DNA from: Gammaproteobacteria bacterium
GTDB taxonomy: Bacteria; Pseudomonadota; Gammaproteobacteria; Pseudomonadales; Balneatricaceae
Assembly: GCA_028598985.1 (NCBI GenBank)
Contig: JAQRMV010000001.1
Coordinates: 49,881-86,883, forward strand
Direction of reading: 5' to 3'
Length of the DNA: 37,003 bases
Positions within the stretch are counted from its first letter, which is position 1; each line of letters opens with the position of its first letter. A program made the translations under genes and the position numbers. The notes under the pieces were generated by a model that ran no database searches, had not been told where the DNA came from, and was given only the letters and a program-made list of their open reading frames with translations. This document shows, in pieces, positions 34,814 through 37,003 of this stretch.

Positions 34814-36244
34814 ATGTCTTCTACTGACCAATCTGCGCCATTTAAAAAATGGTTGTGCATCATTTGTGGTTTTATTTATGACGAAGCCGTGGGATGGCCC
34901 CATGACGGCATAGAAGCTGGCACCCGTTGGGAAGATGTACCTAGCGATTGGTTATGCCCCGATTGTTTAGTGGGTAAAGAAGATTTTGAAATGATTGAGA
35001 TGCCTGCAGAGCCTATAAAATCGGGGGCCAACATAACAGCTGCAGCGATGGTGGAAGCCGCATCAGAACTGCCTTCTGGGCCCATCGTTATTGTGGGTTC
35101 TGGTTATGCGGGATATAACCTAGCAGAAGCCATTCGTAAACTGGATGCTCAAGCAGACATTGTGGTGTTAACCCAAGACGAAGGTAAACACTATTCAAAA
35201 CCTGCCCTATCTACGGGTTTAAATATGCAGCAAAGCGCTGATGATTTGGTGGTAGAGCTGCCATTAGATCGGGCTAATCGTCTCAATATTCGTATAGTCA
35301 CTCACTGTAGTGTGGAGCGCATAGATACCCCTTCTAAACGGCTATACACCAACTTAGGCCAACAACCTTATGGTCAGCTTGTTTTAGCCCAAGGCGCACA
35401 AGCCATTCAAATACCCTTTGAGGGCGATGCGGGTGAAAATGTTATAAGTGTTAATAGTCTAGAGGACTACCGCTGTTATAGGGATTTACTACAAAATAAG
35501 GACCGTGTATTACTGATAGGCAACGGCTTAATTGGTTGCGAATTTGCCAATGATTTAGCCTCTGTGGGCAAGCAGGTGAATGTAGTAGGGCTTACTGCTT
35601 GGCCTATGGACCGTTTGCTACCAGAAATAGTAGGGCGCCGGTTACAGGATTCATTATCTGCCATAGGTGTGAACTGGTGGTTAGATAACACCGTTGCATG
35701 TATTAATTACGTAAATCCAGCAAACCCAAATGCGGGTTATTCGGTGTTGTTAACCAACGGTGAAGAACTAGAGGTAGACGTGATTGTATCTGCCGTTGGC
35801 TTGCAAGCGCGTACAAAACTGGCGATAAAAAGCGGCATTACCTGCGGAGTAGGCATTAAAACCGACGCGCGGTTAATGACCAATGTGCCCCATGTTTATG
35901 CGTTAGGCGATTGTGTGGAATTTGATGGCCAATTACAGCCCTTCATTGCACCTATTTACTGGGGCATTCAAGCCTTATCAAACACCTTAACGGGATCTTC
36001 TACTGAAGTCAGTTATCCACAAATGACCGTAGTGGTTAAAACCCCCGCGTGTCCCATTACTTTATTGCCGCCTGCATCTGGCATACAAGGCCAATGGCAG
36101 TTGGAACAAGATGAGAAGGGTATGGTTGCTCGTTTTATCAATGACAAAGGTCAAGTGTGTGGTTTTGTGTTGCAAGGCGACCGCGTTGATCAGCGTAAGC
36201 AACTGTTATCTCTCTGCGAAACTCAAACCACCAGCGAGCGTTAA
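34814..36244 (+). CDS. fused rubredoxin / NAD(P)H:rubredoxin reductase
   Basis: A 476-residue electron carrier joining two proteins that are usually separate. Residues 11-62 are a rubredoxin: CIICG (Cys15, Cys18) and CPDC (Cys48, Cys51) bind one iron. From about residue 90 comes a flavin reductase with FAD motif GSGYAG (95-100), an NAD(P)H-binding GNGLIGCE near 235 and the second FAD motif YALGDC near 362. It starts 10 bp after the aldehyde dehydrogenase gene. The natural reading is that it passes NAD(P)H electrons to the Rieske oxygenase, which would be unusual, since rubredoxins are best known for feeding AlkB-type alkane hydroxylases. No alkB lies here. Confidence 0.92.
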   Translation: MSSTDQSAPFKKWLCIICGFIYDEAVGWPHDGIEAGTRWEDVPSDWLCPDCLVGKEDFEMIEMPAEPIKSGANITAAAMVEAASELPSGPIVIVGSGYAGYNLAEAIRKLDAQADIVVLTQDEGKHYSKPALSTGLNMQQSADDLVVELPLDRANRLNIRIVTHCSVERIDTPSKRLYTNLGQQPYGQLVLAQGAQAIQIPFEGDAGENVISVNSLEDYRCYRDLLQNKDRVLLIGNGLIGCEFANDLASVGKQVNVVGLTAWPMDRLLPEIVGRRLQDSLSAIGVNWWLDNTVACINYVNPANPNAGYSVLLTNGEELEVDVIVSAVGLQARTKLAIKSGITCGVGIKTDARLMTNVPHVYALGDCVEFDGQLQPFIAPIYWGIQALSNTLTGSSTEVSYPQMTVVVKTPACPITLLPPASGIQGQWQLEQDEKGMVARFINDKGQVCGFVLQGDRVDQRKQLLSLCETQTTSER

Positions 36245-36330
36245 AATAGTTGATTTTGATACTCCCCACCTTTGAGGTACTTACTTTTAGCGGGTTCAGA
36301 AAAGCCTAAAATTGGTTCGAATAGTGTTGT

Positions 36331-36921
36331 TCACAGCGTCGCCAAATAAGTGAGAGGGCTTTGTACACCATGCCCGCCGCGTTTTATTACGTGGGTGTAG
36401 ATTTCTGTGGCCTTCACATCTGCATGGCCAAGCTGTTCTTGCGTCGTGCGTATGTCAGCACCTTTACCCGTAACCGCACCAGCTCTATACGGTATAAACC
36501 AGAACCATAAAGTAAGGCCGCCATTAGGTAAGGCGAGCCTTCAAGTTGGTTTAGCACCGACTTAACCTCATTTTTGGTAAGAACTATAGGTAACTTTTGT
36601 TGTCTTTGAGGTCGTCTAAATTCTGGCAAATCGGTTAACGGTTTCCGCAGGAATTTATTATACAAAAACGCAATAGCGTTCAGGGCCAATGCTTGCGTAG
36701 AAGCACTTATATGCCGCTGGCAGACTAAGCAGGTTAAATACTGAGTTACTTGCACGCTACCAAGCTTTGTTGGATGAGCCATTTTATTAAAGCGTATGCA
36801 GTCTTTTACCCAATATATAGGTATGGATGGTTCGTTGGCTATAACGTCTAACCTGCATAAACTCCTTTATAGTGGTGAAAAAGGGCGACGACGACTTGTC
36901 AATCTCCTTATTGCTGTGCAT
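36331..36921 (-). pseudogene. intI: decayed integron integrase
   Basis: A tyrosine recombinase of the IntI family broken into three frames. The 5' frame from ATG at 36921 encodes SSSPFFTTIKEFM and VRRYSQRTIHTY. A frameshift at about 36809-36822 (TA repeat) leads to a second frame with YWVKDCIRFNK, HPTKLGSVQV, ISASTQALALNAIAFLY, LPIVLTKNEV and LLYGSGL. Near 36460 a third frame gives the true C-terminus [26 protein letters not shown] and a stop at 36331. About 120 residues of the catalytic domain between RLRVK and DIRT are deleted. The active-site Arg position reads Tyr (GLYRIE). The span is 591 bp against about 960 for an intact gene, so it cannot be active. Confidence 0.88.
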
Positions 36922-36929
36922 TCATACAG
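36914..36929 (-). promoter_or_regulatory. LexA-type SOS operator at the integrase 5' end
   Basis: CTGT-N8-ACAG at 36914-36929 (CTGTATGAATGCACAG on the minus strand) is an exact match to the proteobacterial LexA core. A TATACT -10 at 36928-36933 overlaps it. Integron integrases are known to be under SOS control with the box at this place. It overlaps the ATG at 36921, so transcription would start close to that codon and the original translation start may be slightly further in. Confidence 0.65.
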
Positions 36930-37003
36930 TATAGCCCGTTTTCATAATTAAGGAGCGTATGCCGCTCTTTTTTCCGACCGAGTTTGCAATTGAACAATAA
37001 ACA

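Noticed and set aside
36830-36860. GTTAGAC inside the integrase relic, matching the GTTRRRY integron core site
   Set aside because: It lies within the coding part of the integrase (VRR), where attI is not expected, and has no paired core or attC-like palindrome. Chance match.

Overview
The window looks like chromosome of a marine-type gammaproteobacterium (Oceanospirillales/Alteromonadales-like; the genus cannot be fixed by eye). The reasons are the rsxABCDGE-nth block, a YdiJ-type dehydrogenase, a TrpS with a Pseudomonas-like C-terminal extension, class II PyrC, RNase T, and a two-component pair resembling the mostly marine 'dedicated sortase system' regulators. Coding density is high. No gene-free gap exceeds about 240 bp, and I saw no rRNA, tRNA, CRISPR array or intact transposon.

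Layout. 1-237: a possible gene end, a GGGAACG hairpin repeat and a terminator. 238-4619 (minus): etfA, etfB and, behind its own terminator, a dimethylglycine/sarcosine dehydrogenase-like flavoprotein; ETF is the usual electron acceptor of such enzymes. 4784-9877: msrA (minus), then trpS, a response regulator, its histidine kinase and yidD (plus), tightly packed. 9874-14833: rnt and pyrC (minus, overlapping), argG (plus), a 66-residue unknown, and an RhlE-type helicase gene (minus). 14989-20638: the ydiJ-like gene and a ydbH-like gene converge with a 20-bp overlap. 20724-26914 (minus): rsxA-B-C-D-G-E and nth, in the enterobacterial order. 27150-29229 (plus): cysI-type sulfite reductase and an overlapping DUF934 gene. 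29304-31019: cold-shock gene, 5'-truncated LysE-type exporter remnant and a LysR regulator.

31141-36244 (plus) is the most distinctive part: a GcvA-like LysR regulator followed by a compact run of a Rieske non-heme iron oxygenase, an aldehyde dehydrogenase and a fused rubredoxin/NAD(P)H:rubredoxin reductase. I read this as a candidate oxygenase pathway in which a rubredoxin, rather than the usual 2Fe-2S ferredoxin or reductase, feeds a Rieske oxygenase. The acidic residue at the bridging position is Glu, which I recall from carnitine-type (quaternary ammonium) Rieske oxygenases. With the dimethylglycine dehydrogenase-like enzyme and ETF at the other end of the window, methylated-amine catabolism is a reasonable but untested hypothesis.

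36331-36929: a decayed integron integrase (frameshift plus large internal deletion) that still has a LexA-type operator at its 5' end, so the right edge of the window is probably a former chromosomal integron boundary.
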